Below are positions 1 to 11,762 of a stretch of DNA of 64,000 nt, piece by piece (position 1 is the first letter of the stretch; each line of letters opens with the position of its first letter). The stretch lies in contig CM072341.1 in assembly GCA_036874045.1 (NCBI GenBank), positions 3,546,501 to 3,610,500 on the forward strand, written 5' to 3'. The stretch comes from Cymodocea nodosa (lineage: Eukaryota; Streptophyta; Magnoliopsida; Alismatales; Cymodoceaceae). Made by a program: the position numbers and the translations under genes. The notes beneath the pieces are model-generated. The model saw only the letters and a program-made list of their open reading frames with translations, was not told where the DNA came from and made no database searches.

Positions 1-1121
1 ACTTGTTTGGATATATGGAGACCTCCAGACTCTTCAAGGCATCTAAAACAGATAAGTAGTAACATGTTTCAGAACCGGTGTGACAAGTTGGACCATCGGG
101 CTTCCCAAGATATATAACCTGAGAAACAAGATTTAGAAATGAAATCTGCGTAAAATGATCCATACGTAAAAGAAATTAATATTTCCAAAGAGCGCCAATA
201 AGTCAAAACTCACAGAATCACGGTCACAGTCGATGAAAATGTCATGCACATGAATGAAATTTGTTGAAGTCTCACCCTTCGTCCACAAGGATGATCTTGA
301 TCGGCTGTAGAAAGTTGCCTTCCGAGACATGATAGTCATTGCAAGGGCATCTCTGTTGGCAAATCCCTGCATCAAGATTGCTCCAGTGTCCACATTTTGG
401 GCTATTACCACCACCAGCCCTTTGTTGTCCCATTTAAGACTGTCCAAAAATGAATCCACCTGAGTCCATTTTCCACCCGTTCATGACAATGTCAGCGATC
501 CTCTTACAGTAAAAGGTCATCGGAAAATTAGTACTAATATTCGTTGACGCTTATTTTGTTATACGTCACTTCGAATACTAACGTTAAAATCAACAAGAAA
601 ACTCCCTAGCTAATAAGAGCCTTTTCCTAGAGAATTTTGTAGGAAGGAAAAGGGAAAATCAGTCTGCTGCTGCTTTTACCGGTGAAATTTTTCATTTTTA
701 TCTGTTCCAAACATCATTTTTTATGTTGACAATTTCCAGTACAGAACGCATCGAAACAAAATTATCGAAATTCCAAGAAAAGAGGTCACCAATTTGATAT
801 GCACAAAATTGAATGATAAACCAAATTGAAACCCACAAGCTCCAATTGGAAAGCAAACATACAAAATCCATTTTACCATGAAGTTGAGAGAGAACACAAC
901 AGGTGCAACAGTAATACCTTTGGATCGTCAACATGAACAGCTTGTGGGGAGGAGGCGCGACAAACGGAAACATGTTTCTCCGTGGGGCCGCCACGGAAGG
1001 AAATCGCCTGCCGGTTGTTTCTGAGGCCCGGATTGTTGAGTGATGGGAAACGACGCCTTTGGCGATGTCCTGCGGATACTCGCGGCGAAAATATGCGGGC
1101 AAGGGAGGTGGCCACTGCCAT
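1..1121 (-). CDS. HISN2: HISN2, bifunctional phosphoribosyl-AMP cyclohydrolase / phosphoribosyl-ATP pyrophosphatase, 5' part, spliced
   Basis: Plant HISN2 carries out the second and third steps of histidine synthesis in plastids. Three exons are readable on the minus strand, all phase 0: exon 1 at 1121-918, exon 2 at 459-214, exon 3 at 118 to about 23. Junctions fit GT/AG: donors GTATTAC and GTGAGT, acceptors CTCAG and TCAG. The third donor (GTCTCC, at 22) is weak. Together they give 182 residues covering the transit peptide and the cyclohydrolase half (motifs QNVDTGAILMQGF, SRKATFYSRSRSSLWTKGE, DCDRDS, GPTCHTG, ETCYY). Cys146, Cys162 and Cys169 keep the 16- and 7-residue spacing of the zinc ligands of archaeal HisI, and the DCDRD aspartates fit the metal site. 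The pyrophosphatase half lies beyond base 1, outside the window. No damage is visible, so this is probably a working host gene. Confidence 0.9.
918..1121 (-). CDS. HISN2: HISN2 exon 1, plastid transit peptide
   Basis: This exon has 68 codons and begins MAVATSLARIF. It is rich in Arg, Ser and Ala with few acidic residues until the end, as expected of a chloroplast transit peptide. It is spliced at AAG/GTATTAC, leaving phase 0 to join exon 2 (VDSFLDSLKW). An alternative start in exon 2 at the GTG of that exon is unlikely because an AG acceptor directly precedes it. The region is much richer in GC than the rest of the window, which is common for 5' exons of plant genes. Confidence 0.75.
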
Positions 1122-1463
1122 CGGAGGGCGGTGACAGCAGAAGGGGGCGCCGCCGAAGGAATGGTATGGGATCTAGGGCAAAGGAGCAAAGTGGCGACTA
1201 CTTCGAGCTCTCCGATCTATAATCCGAAGGACAGGTTCATAAAATGGTTTTATTTTCATTGAATCAAAGATTTTATAGTAGTTAAAACAATTACAACGAT
1301 TTAATTAAAATAACAATACTTGTAGTATAATTTTTTTGAAAGGTTTAATTTAAGAGAAGTACGTTGCAACATACGACCACAATTGAAAATTTAATTTCAT
1401 CCCATCATCATTCTTTGCTACTCATGTGCTTCATTTTTGTGAAAGATTGCGGTGAAATTGTTG
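1122..1463. other. HISN2 upstream region
   Basis: This should hold the HISN2 promoter and 5' UTR (minus strand). It is GC-rich up to about 1210, then AT-rich. I could not identify a convincing TATA box. Small plus-strand ORFs here are shadows of the GC-rich stretch. Confidence 0.4.
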
Positions 1464-1491
1464 AAAAGAGAGAAAGAGGGGGAGAGAGAGG

Positions 1492-1527
<36 letters not shown>

Positions 1528-1549
1528 GAGAGGGAGAGAGAGAGATAGA

Positions 1550-1597
<48 letters not shown>

Positions 1598-1676
1598 AGG
1601 AGGGAGAAAGGGTGAGAGAGAGAGAGGGAGAGGGAGAGAGGGAGAGAGAGAGGGGAAGAGGGAAGAGAGAGAGGAG
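1464..1676. repeat. GA/CT microsatellite
   Basis: About 210 bp of almost pure purine (GA)n with GGGA interruptions on the plus strand, about 350 bp upstream of the HISN2 start codon. ORFs rich in Arg/Glu across it are artefacts of the repeat. Everything retrotransposon-like begins to the right of it. Confidence 0.95.
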
Positions 1677-1679
1677 GCT

Positions 1680-2034
1680 GTTTAAGTATATTTTTATAAG
1701 TAATAATTAATTTTATAAATAATATTTAATTTCAATAACTTCATTTGTTAAATTTATTATAAGTGCACAATATTTATTTTGTAAATATGTAAATATTAGT
1801 TGAACTTACAAGGAACGATTGAAATCAATTTGACTTTTTAAATTTTCATAGCCAGATTTAGTGTATATTCAAAATTTGCTTACTTCGTTGATTTACAATT
1901 AACTAAATGAGCTCTTTGGTAAATTTCAATTAGTATTGTTGATTTCAAAAGAAATCGATAATTCATTAGATAATTCTATACATTGCAAACATCTTTTAAA
2001 TTTTCAAATGTTATTTTATATTATATTCATCGTT
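1680..2034. other. AT-rich, nothing recognised
   Basis: AT-rich sequence with no ORF, repeat or similarity to the rest of the window that I could see. It lies between the microsatellite and the first LTR remnant. Confidence 0.4.
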
Positions 2035-3206
2035 ATCATTCTAGTATTTAAATACTCTAAATAGTAAATGTATCAATCAAGATTTCAAAGATTTATACTA
2101 ATTGATTTCAACAATCAATAATACGATTTTTTATTAATTGAAATAAAATAAACACAAAACATTCAACATTTACTAATAATACAAACACAAACAATACAAC
2201 ACAAACTTGATAAATAGAAATATGTAAATGTAAATAGGTAATTATTTTTGTTCTATTCCTTAAGATAGGCAAATTATGAAAGGTAAAATTCTCTATTGAT
2301 AGTAAGAAACTTCCATCACTACATGCGATATGATTACACCACTAAAAATTTAACCACTTACTGTTAGGCACTCCTCTCCCTACTAGATTGCAAACGTAGA
2401 CTTTTGTAAGTTGATTTCCTCTTTAGCATAGTGGCATTAATCAGAAATCAAGGCTAGAAGTTTTACTATTTCCTAAGAGATGATTCGGTGTTTAGTGAAA
2501 ATGTCATTCCTTCCTATGACATGATCACTCCTTATAGTAGTTGTCAATCACCGTGTTTTGCTTAAAATCAACCGGACATCTAGAAAGTATTCTCACAAAC
2601 CTTTGATGGATGGTGGTAATAGTGGTATTAGTGGGAGCTCAAAGAACGTCCGACATTTACTATAGTAAGTGTAGTTCTCTCCCCTTTTCTTCTTCTTTCT
2701 CTTTTCCTTTTATATTTCTTTTAGTAATAACTATTTCTACCTAAATCACTAGTTAAATTTCCTTCATTCGTATCAACGATGGTAATTACTTCTTTATTCC
2801 ACGATTTACATCATGTTGTGGTTCGTGCAATTTGGTTTCCTTTGAATTTCTTGCAACTGCTCATAATTAAACATTAAAAAATAACTAGTCCATGAAGTTA
2901 GTGTAACTCAATAGACTTACTCCATTGACTTAACTATTAACTCAACAAACTCGTTTAGTTTTGCAGTTTAATAAAACAAATACTTATATAGCCTTTAACA
3001 CTTAATATATAAAAGAAGTAATTTCTAATTTATTTATGAATGATACTTAATTAACCACTAATTCCTTTAAATTATGCACATTCTTTAATTAAGGCTTATA
3101 ATTGTATAATTGTAACATAATTACTTAATTCTCATATGATAAGCTAAATACTATGCATTTAACCATTCATTAACTACTAATATTATGCATAATTTCATTC
3201 TAAGTA
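2035..3206 (-). mobile_element. Athila-type LTR remnant (element G), inverted
   Basis: Reads as the reverse complement of the Athila-family LTRs elsewhere in the window. The stretch around 2290-2620 matches 13450-13800 and 34850-35130 inverted. The terminal segment at 3120-3206 matches the LTR start TGTTTAGAATGAAAAAG inverted. Directly to the right (3207-3219) is CTTCTCCCATACC, the reverse complement of the polypurine tract that precedes the LTR in A and C. So this is the 3' LTR of a minus-strand element. The left boundary is eroded and approximate. Confidence 0.65.
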
Positions 3207-3859
3207 CTTCTCCCATACCTAAGTTTTGCTAGTCTCTTAGCAAACCTACTATAGTTTTACTAAAAATTTTCTTTCTAAAGTGATAGGACTATATTACTTC
3301 TATTTTAAAATTTGCACCTTCTTGCAAAAATTCAATCTTAGACAGTTATTTAATCTTACACATATATCAAATCAAATAGAGATTTATGCACATGTTTTCC
3401 ACCATCCAAGTCTAATATCAAACCATATGTACTTTATATAGATGATGATATTAATCGAAACTTTAATGTACATTCTCATCCTATGAAAATATTGATTCAT
3501 CTTGGAAACAAGTATACTTATCATATCTATAAAAAAATCATTGTTTCCTCGTTGAGTGTAAAAACTTATTGCCTTGCTACAAAAATTGAATGGCAAATGG
3601 TGCAAATGTATTTTTGAGAAAAGAGTTTTCTCTTTTCTTCTCCTCTTTTTTTCTTTTTTCTTTTTTACTCTTTTTTTTTCTTTTTCTAGTACATTGACCA
3701 AAGTTATAATTTTAACTTTATTGATATGCTACACAAAAAATTACTAAGGTAAGATAATAAAAAATGAGGAAGATAATTCCTAGATAAACAAAAATTTAAT
3801 ACCTTACCCCAATAGTATTATGGGATGATCCTACTTCCATCAATTGCCTTGATTAACAT
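3207..3859 (-). mobile_element. Element G 3' internal remnant and unassigned DNA
   Basis: Begins with an inverted polypurine tract and the text GGTTTGCTAAG (minus strand), as before the LTR in elements A (28128-28167) and C. No coding capacity is seen; the lysine-rich ORF at 3384-3701 (minus) has no family features. The last ~130 bp before 3860 is not recognised. Confidence 0.45.
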
Positions 3860-4905
3860 TGTAGAATCATATGGCTATACAAGAAGGAGTGAATTGTGTT
3901 TTTCAACATTTTCAACTATAATTGAAACTTCAAAATTAAAACAAGTTAAGATACTATTTTATTCAAGGTTTCAATTACAATATACAATTCAATTTTCCTC
4001 AGCAATTGTAGATGCAATGATATATCTATACAACATTTTATCTAATCAATTTCATAATTTCAAACAAATAAAACTAATTTACAGAATTTAAAACATTTCT
4101 CCCTATTTGATAGTTTTCTTTTTCTTCTTCTTTTACAAGTCTTTAGTGACAAATATCTAATTTTTTCTTCTTCATCAAAGTTGCTTTCTTCTAAGAGCTT
4201 TTCTCTTGAGAGGTATTGATCCATAAAAGTATATTTCTTTAAGTGTGTAGGGATACTTTAATCAATAAGAATTTTATGACTTTTATAGTTAATTTCCATT
4301 CCATGCATATCTTCCACGTTCATCTACAATCAATCTCTACACTTCATGTCTTCTACATTACATTTAAATTCAAATTTCAAAATACACATGTTCTGGTCCA
4401 TGTTTTCTTCTCGAATTTTCTTGAATCATCAACCTTGGATTCTTTAAAAAAAATTTTACAAAATAACTTTCTTATCCAAAATTTTTCATCAAATGTAATA
4501 ACAAAACGTTGTGTTAATGCTAACTAAATAAGTAAAACGAGTAGATTTATAACTCAACATGTCTAACTTAATGAGTTTAGCATGTGCCATACGCATGGCA
4601 TACTCTATTGTGTAAGTTGCTAATTCAACAAACTAAGTTTGTGGTGTTATGCTAACTCAATAAAATAGCATTGTGGTGTTATAGTTAACGAATTAACTTT
4701 GTTGTATTACTGATAATTTAACGAACCAATATATAAATAAATGTTTTAAATAATAATGTATTTATCATGTACAAGAATAATAACTTTAAGTTTATAACGC
4801 TAACTTAACGCATTGCCTTAGTATTCAATATAATAACTTAATGCGTGTAGTTATGTTAACTTAATGAGTTAAACATGTGCAATTCACATGATACAATATA
4901 ACATT
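3860..4905 (-). mobile_element. Copia-3 LTR, interrupted by element B
   Basis: Starts with TGTAGAATCATATGGCTATA, matching the Copia-3 LTR edge at 53475 and 63033 (TGTAGGATCGTATGGCTACA). It runs through the same sequence as 53475-54775 up to ACATT at 4901-4905, where the Athila LTR of element B begins. In the intact LTR at 54775 the text continues CGTAAC, so element B interrupts it here. The far side of the interruption is not in the window. Confidence 0.75.
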
Positions 4906-5098
4906 TGTTCAAAATGAAAAAGTACATAATATTAGTAGTTAATGAATGGTTAATTGTATAATATTTAGTTTATCATATGAAAAGTAAGTCATTATGTTAC
5001 AAATATACGATTATATGCCTTAATTGAAGAATATGCATAATTTCAAGGAATTAAACATTATTTAAGTATTATTTATAAGAGATTGAAAACCTAGTTAC
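4906..5098 (+). mobile_element. Element B (Athila-like) 5' LTR, first part
   Basis: TGTTCAAAATGAAAAAGTAC and following match the start of the Athila LTRs at 15472, 28168 and 35134. The LTR is cut at 5098 by Copia-1 and resumes at 12723 after the duplicated GTTAC. Element B is the host for most of the nested insertions up to 34126. Confidence 0.8.
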
Positions 5099-6057
5099 TG
5101 TTATGGCAAGTATTACAGGTGTGGAGTATGCCACAAGTAGTCCAGGTTCAATCGAAAGCTTGTTAATAGTAAGTATTCGGTAGTTATACTTTTTCGGTAG
5201 GTTGTAGACCTAAGTATCCAGAAATAAAAGTTCAATTAGAGGCTTTGAGTTAACTATCCGAAAGTTAGAAGATTTTGGAGAGTTACTGGCTGTAACTATC
5301 CAAAATGACTTAAAGGACACTTAAGTGGATCTTCGAATAGTTAAGAAGCCAAGTATCTGGAAAGCAGTGACTTAAGTTGATCTTCGGATAGTTAGGCAGT
5401 AACTATCCGAAGTTCATAAGTTTCTTCGGAGGGTTATCAACAGAACCTTCCGAAATGCCTGAAACGACACTTAAGTGAGTTTTCGAATAGTTAAGATGTA
5501 ACTATCCGAAAGACATGCAGTTTTCGGAGAGTTATCAGCATAACCTTCCGAAAGGACAGAGAGAGAGAAGTAAGTGACTTTTCGAACAGTTAAGTCAGTA
5601 ACTGTCTGAAATACCGAATCTCTTTAGATAGTTAGCTTGATACTATTTTGCCCGTTTAGAAAGAATATTCTCTTCGGATAGTTAAGTCTGTAACTATTCG
5701 AAATGTTGTAGATTTCGGAAAGTTAAGAAGATAAAGCTCTGAAATTAAGAGTCTCTTCTTTGAAGCATTGTTTCTTTATTGTAATGGCTTGTATGTAATT
5801 AAAGGTTTATAAACCCTAAGTTGGGTAGTATATAAACCTTTATGATGTTTAAAACATTACGGTTGATTTTGTCGAAGCTCATAAAGGAACCCTCAACTCT
5901 CCGTAGACGTAGGCTGTTGCTGAACCACGTAAATCTTGTTTCTTCTTTGTATTGTTTCTTCTCTTACTCTTCACTCCTAGCTTCAATGAGTTTAGAGCTG
6001 AGTGTTTCAGTATCGTGCCATAGAAGGTTAACTGAACGATCCATTCCATTCACAACA
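5099..6057 (+). repeat. Copia-1 5' LTR
   Basis: Begins TGTTATGGCAAG and ends ACAACA. The first ~650 bp are a run of imperfect inverted repeats of the TTTCGGATAGTTA / TAACTATCCGAAA type with interspersed ACTTAAGT. It agrees closely with 11763-12722 apart from scattered transitions. Confidence 0.92.
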
Positions 6058-6059
6058 AC

Positions 6060-6071
6060 TAGTATCAAAGC
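6060..6071 (+). other. Copia-1 primer binding site
   Basis: TAGTATCAAAGC lies two bases after the LTR end and corresponds to the plant initiator tRNA-Met site TGGTATCAGAGC with two transitions. Confidence 0.8.
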
Positions 6072-6094
6072 GAAAGGTTCTTCAGTTTAACAGT

Positions 6095-6860
6095 ATGGCA
6101 GATGATAGAAAGCTCAGGATCGAGAAGTTTGATGGAAAAGATTTCAGATACTAGAGGTCTCAGATCGAAGACTGTTTGTATCAGAAGGATCTTCATCAAC
6201 CGTTGTTTGGAAGAAAACCAAAGAAGATGGATCAGGAAGAGTGGGAGTTATTGGACAGAAAAACTTTAGGTGTCGTTAGGTTGTCACTGGCAAGAAACGT
6301 TCATTCAAGCGTCGTCAAGGAGAAAACAATAGCTGACTTGATGAAAGCTTTGTCTAACATGTATGAGAAGCCTTCAGCCGCCAACAAGGTATTTCTCATG
6401 CGTAGATTATTTAATTTGAAAATGCATGAATGTGGAAATGTAACTAACCACGTTAATGAGCTAAATACTATTCTGAATCAACTTCACTTAGTAGATATAG
6501 TATTTGATGATGAAGTCAGGGCCTTGATTTTATTATCCTCATTACCAGAAAGTTGGTCTCCTATCGTGACTAGTGTAAGTAGTTCACTAGGTCATGAAAA
6601 GCTCAAGACGAGTGACATTCGAGATTTAATTTTGAGTGAAGACATTCGTAGGAAAAGTGAATTGTCAGCTTCAACTTTTTCCCTTAATGTTGAAACTAGA
6701 GGGAGAAGTAAATCAAAACAATTTAAATCCAAAGGAAGGTCAAAGTCCAGAGGTACTAGTAAAATGAAAGCAAATATCAAATGTTGGAACTGTAATTAAT
6801 GGGGGCACTTCAAGTCATAGTGTAAGGCTCCTAAGAAAGATAGCAGAGGGAAGGAATTAG
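6095..6860 (+). pseudogene. Copia-1 gag
   Basis: Starts MADDRKLRIEKFDGKDF, the usual N-terminus of Copia Gag. The Gag core extends to about 6660, then a basic Arg/Ser/Lys-rich stretch. The CCHC zinc knuckle near 6782-6832 is CWNC...WGHFKS.C, with two stop codons inside it. Another stop replaces the conserved Trp after DGKDFRY (TAG, readable as TGG to TAG). The rest of the frame is well preserved. In life it would form the nucleocapsid shell of the virus-like particle. Confidence 0.85.
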
Positions 6861-8390
6861 AAGGAGCAGTTGCAAATGTTGTCTCCTACGATTCAGATGA
6901 TGCCCTAGTATGTTGTGTTGACAGTTCAATTGACTCATGGGTACTAGACTCAGGAGCTTCTTTACACACTACCTACAAGAAGGATTTGTTGCACAGTTAT
7001 CGTGCAACTCTTATGAAAAAGGTGTACCTAGCTAACAACACAAGTCTGGATGTATTGGGAATTAGAGAGGTACACATTAAAACAAAGGGATATGAAAATT
7101 GCAAGAAGTCAGATATGTTCCAGATCTTGCAAAGAAATTAATTTCCATAAGTTCCCTGGACAATGATGGTTATTAGATTGCCTTTGGTGTAGGAAAATGG
7201 AAGGCAACCAAATGTGCAAGAATTATTGCCTCAAGACAAAGGACAGACACCTTATATTTAACATCGGATCAAGATGACTCCATTGCAGTAGTTAGTGATA
7301 CTGAAGACACTGACTTATGGCATAAAAGATTGGGACACCTTAGTGAGAATGGACTGAAAGTTTTAGTGGTAGAAGGGAAAATCCCTAAGCTGAAGAATGT
7401 CAATTTAGGGATATGTGAGGATTGCATTGAGGGAAGTAAAAGAAAGTCAACTTTGCCAGGAATCCTCATGATCCAAAGTCATAGAAATTGGAGCTAGTTC
7501 ACATGGATGTGTGGGGGCCTACTTCTATCATTTCTTTAGGATGTGCTCTCTATTATGTCACCTTCAGTGATGATAGTACAAGGAAGATATGGGTTTATTT
7601 TCTAAAATAGAAGTCTGAAGTTTTCCAAGTCTTCAAGAAATGAAAGGTAGAAGTGGAAAATCAGAGTGGAAGAAAAATCAAATCCATTAGGTCAGATAAT
7701 GGAGGAGAATATGATAGCCATGAATTTAAAGTTTACTGTGAGGAGTAAGGAATTAGAAGGCAGAAGACTGTAGTTGGAACTCCACAACAAAATAGAGTTT
7801 CTAAAAGGATGAACAAGACCCTGAATGAATGGGCAAGATGCATGAGACTACATGTAGGTTTTCCCAAAACATTCTGGGCAGAAGTTGTTAATACAGTTGC
7901 CTATCTAATAAATAGAGGACCATCCGTCCCAATAGGGCTTAAGAACCCTGAAGAGTTGTGGACAGGGAAAGAGGTCAACTATGCTCACTTGAAAGTCTTT
8001 GGATCCAAGTCATTTGTCCACTTGAATAGTGACAAAAGAGACAAGTTGGATTCAAAATCACAGAAATGTTATTTCATTGGCTATGGTAAGGATTATTTTG
8101 GTTACAGATTCTAGGTAGAAGAAACCAAGAAAATAATTCATGCAAAAGATGTCATATTCATTGAATCCAAGATGTTTAAGCACAGAGAAAGTGTAGAAGA
8201 ACAGTAGTCAGAGCTTCAGTCTAGAAGTATTGCTGAGATCAATTTAAATAATGATGCTGAACAACCTTAGAAGGAACCTGTAGAAGAAATTCAACTTCCA
8301 GAGGCTGAACATCTAGATGATCAAGAAGATGAAGTTGTTACTAGACAACTTAGAAGGTCTGGAAGGATTTCCAGACAACTAGAAAGGTAT
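6861..8390 (+). pseudogene. Copia-1 protease and integrase region
   Basis: The protease active site is at 6947-6958 (DSGA, in WVLDSGASLHTT). The GAG-pre-integrase zinc-binding segment with WHKRLGHLS and CEDC is near 7317-7430. The integrase core has RSDNGGEY near 7694. The region where the catalytic Glu is expected reads NRVSKRMNKTL (about 7791-7823), so Glu is replaced by Lys, a G-to-A change. The integrase C-terminal part (7809-8114) is open, ending with the FGSKSFVH and KCYFIGYGKDYFGYRF signatures. Several stops and at least one frameshift (7480-7800) break the frame. Confidence 0.85.
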
Positions 8391-9523
8391 GTGCCGACAT
8401 TCAATTATCTGTTATTGACAGATGATGGTGAACCTGAAACATATCAGGAAGCAATCTGTGCAAGTGATGTACACAAATGGGAGTTAGCAATGAAAGAAGA
8501 AATGAGATCCTTAGAGAAGAATAATACTTGGGAGCTAACTTCTTTACCAGAAGGAAAGAAAATCCTAGGAAACAAGTGGGTGTTCAGGATAAAAGAACAA
8601 CCAGATGGCAGCAAGAAATATAAAGTCAGACTTGTCGTCAAGGGTTTTCAGCAAATTCAAGATATAGACTATACAGAAGTATTCTCTCCTGTTGTGAAGA
8701 TGAATACTATTAGAATAGTCTTAAGCATTGTTGCTGCAAGAAATTTGCTCTTGGAGCAAATGGATGTAAAGACAGCATTCCTACATGGTGACTTGCAGGA
8801 AGAACTTTACATGATGTAGCTAGAAGGATTTGTAGTTACTAGTAAGAAAAGAAAGACAGTTTGTAGATTGCTGAAAAGTCTATATGGTTTGAAGCAAGCA
8901 CCACGACAATGGTACAAGAGATTTGATACCTTTATCTGTACCCTAGGCTTCAAAATATGTGATATAGACTATTGCTGCTACATAAAATTGCTAGATGATT
9001 GCTTCATTATTCTACTGATCTATGTAGATGATATGTTAATTGCTTGTTCCAGTATGGAACAGATTAAGCAATTGAAGAGACAACTATCAAAAGAATTTGA
9101 CATGAAGGATATGGGAGAAGCCAAACAAATCTTGGGTATGAGAATTATTCGAGATAGAGTGGCAGACACTTTGAGATTAAATCAGAAGAAGTATCTAGAA
9201 AAGGTACTAAGGAGATTTAATGTCTCAAATGAGAGGAAGACTGAACTACCTCTTGAACCCCACTTCAAGTTGTCTAAAGATCAGTTAGCTAAGACTGAAG
9301 AAGAAAGGACAAGAATGTTCAGAATAACATATGCTTCAGTAGTGGGAAGTTTAATGTATGCCATGATATGCACAAGACCTGATATATCTCATGTAGTGGG
9401 AGTGGTTAGTAAATATATGGCAGAACTAAGAGCTGAGCATTGGTTTGTAGTACTGTGGATACTCAGATATCTCAGATATTCCCTAGATGTAGATCTGAAT
9501 TTCAAGAAAGGACTAGTTGAATT
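8391..9523 (+). pseudogene. Copia-1 reverse transcriptase
   Basis: Typical Copia RT: WELAMKEEM, NKWVFRIKE, DYTEVFSPV, DVKTAFLHGDL, LYGLKQAPRQWYKRFD, and the catalytic YVDDM at 9021-9035. A TAG stop lies at 8817 after LYMM. The frame then continues to the solo LTR insertion at 9524. It ends in KKGLVEF; the rest of the protein resumes at 11176. Confidence 0.92.
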
Positions 9524-11175
9524 TGTTAGGACCTTATGGCTTACCAAAGGAGGGGTGAATGATAATAATTTGTTTCTTAACCTTTTAATGGTAGATTAGT
9601 ATAAAGAAATAGCAAGCACACGATAAAAGAATACACATAGAGATTTTAGGTGGTTCACCACTAATGGCTAGTCCACCCCCAAGGGATACTTGGGCTTCAC
9701 TAAACTTTCGCAAACTTACAATCACTTGCTTTAGGGTTTAAGCAAAACCAACCATTCACTTGAGCTTCTTGGTTGAAGCTCCAACCAATCCTTTCTCTGA
9801 AGTTTTGATCCGTGTACTTCAGTAAACACTAGCCTGTAAGTATCAAAGTTGAGTGCGTGATGAGCTTTTGAACTTGAGTCTGTAAATATTGACGATGATT
9901 TGATCTCTAAAGCTTTCTTCTGTTGAGCTTGGTGTAAGTATGTGTATGAGCAAAAGCTATATATAATTCTATTATCTGTATCTTGTATATATACTAAACC
10001 TGTGTAACGATCATATTTTTCTTCCAACGGATGTATTCTACTGTACTTGATTAGACTTCAGTCCCAAATACCGTAAGTTACCATTTAGAAAGATATTTCA
10101 AGATATCCTTTCGATTTTCTTAACCTTTTGGATAGTTAGTTGTGTAACTCTCCGAAGAATGTTTGTAACTCACCGAAAAATCATTTAAGTCTTTCTACCA
10201 TGTAGGATTCCAGATCGTACAATAAAAGCTATCATTCAATCAGATACTTACAACTGTAACTTACCGAACTGTTATTTAACTATTGGATAGTTAGCTATAG
10301 TAACCCTTCATTTAAGTTTCCGATTGCTTTATTTAATTCAGCACGTGCATAAAAGAATAACTTAAGTTTTAGATAGTTAAAAATGTAACTCACCGAAACT
10401 TCCTATTTTTCGAATAGTTAGCTTTCTAACTCTTTGAAAACTTATTTGAGCGTCTGTCTAGATTTCTACACGTGGGAAATTCAATGACTTAAGTTTCGGA
10501 TAGTTAAACTATAACTCATCGAAATTCTTTTTCAATTTCAAATGGTTGTCTAACTCTCCAATTTTTCCTTTTAAGCTTTTAAATACCGTCTTCTCTATTC
10601 TGCACATTCATAATAGGATAACTTAAGTTCCAAAAAGTTACACTTGTAACTCATCGAAAATGTTGGATATTTATCTTCCTAACTCTTTGAAAAATCTTTT
10701 AAACTTCTGTTCTTGAATTCTGCACGTGGTAAATTGAATGACTTAAGTTTCGGATAGTTATACCTGTAACTTACCAAAAAAGTCAGATGGTTATCTTTCT
10801 AACTCTCTGAAAAGTCTTTTAAGCTTTTAGATAGTTAACACCTTAACTTTTTGATCATTCAATCTTTCTTAACTGTTTGATCATTTAACTCTCCGAAAAA
10901 CCCTTTAAGCTTTCAGATAGTTAACTCCTTAGCTTTCTGATCATTCAATCTTTCTTAATTGTTCGATAGAATTGCTGTTGCTGTAAACTTGCTCTTCAGA
11001 TACCTTGATTTGTAACTATCCAATTTTTTGTAGCAGCATATTTTAGGATTAACTGCAACCTGTTTGCTGCTAAGAATTGTTTGCCTTCTAATTTTTTGCT
11101 GACTGTTAAACCTGAGAAATACAATTTAAAACCTCACATTGATTTTTGCATTATCGAAATCTAGAGGTCCTTTCA
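9524..11175 (-). mobile_element. Copia-2 solo LTR inside Copia-1
   Basis: This is the reverse complement of the Copia-2 LTR (43081-44968). The left end TGTTAGG and the stretch GGTGGTTCACCACTAATGGC mirror the end of that LTR; the right end near 11130-11175 mirrors its start. It is flanked by the exact duplication GAATT at 9519-9523 and 11176-11180. It carries the hairpin cassette with CACGTG at 10342, 10469 and 10723, about 127 bp apart with one decayed position between the last two. No genes; the ORF at 9731-10027 is incidental. Confidence 0.9.
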
Positions 11176-11642
11176 GAATTGATTGTCTACTGTGATGTTG
11201 ATTTAGGAAGAGAGTTGGACAAAAGCAGAAATACTTCAGGTTATGTTTTCTGCATAGGATGTACTGCAATTAGCTGGAGATCCAAGCTGCAAAGTATTGT
11301 TGCACTCTCGACCACAGAAGTTGAATATGTTGCAGTAGTAGAGGCAACTAAAGAAAGAATCTAGCTAGAGAATGTACTAGCCGAATTAGAGCACAAACAA
11401 AATAGAAACATTCTATTCTGTGACAATCAAAGTGTAATTTATTTAGTTTAGAATCCGAAGTTCCATTTAAGGTCCAAGCATATGAGAATGAGATTTCATT
11501 TCATAAGGGAAGAGATAGAGTAGAACAGGTTAGATCTTTAGAAGATTGCTAGATCTGAAAATGCAACAGATATGCTAACCAAAGTTCTGAATCTGCAGAA
11601 ATTAAGACTCTATATAGCCTTAATTGGTCTCCTGAAAAACTG
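11176..11642 (+). pseudogene. Copia-1 RNase H
   Basis: The RT/RNase H polypeptide resumes directly after the duplicated GAATT: YCDVDLG, then SGYVFCIG, AISWRSKLQSIVALSTTE, ATKE, LFCDNQSVIYL, RSKHM, DMLTK. These are in Copia RNase H order. Stops occur at several places (such as TAG after KERI at about 11362). Confidence 0.88.
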
Positions 11643-11762
11643 AAAGTAGAAGGAGATGAAGAGTTGATGATTATTTGAGTCGCAGTTGCAATAATCTGTA
11701 AGCCGAGTGTAGAGATTGATATTTTTTCTTTCGATCATTGTGACAAACTCCAAGTGGGAGAT

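Noticed and set aside
698-1189. A 163-codon minus-strand ORF over the HISN2 first exon and intron
   Set aside because: It overlaps the transit-peptide exon in another frame, has no family features, and runs through the intron. The spliced HISN2 model explains the region better.
1364-1685. Arg/Glu-rich ORFs at 1364-1685
   Set aside because: Pure translation of the GA microsatellite.
3384-3701. Lys-rich 105-codon minus-strand ORF
   Set aside because: Its basic N-terminus comes from a T/C-rich simple tract; no family signature.
9731-10027. A 98-codon ORF in the Copia-2 solo LTR
   Set aside because: Lies wholly within LTR sequence; the counterpart at 44300-44700 is not open.
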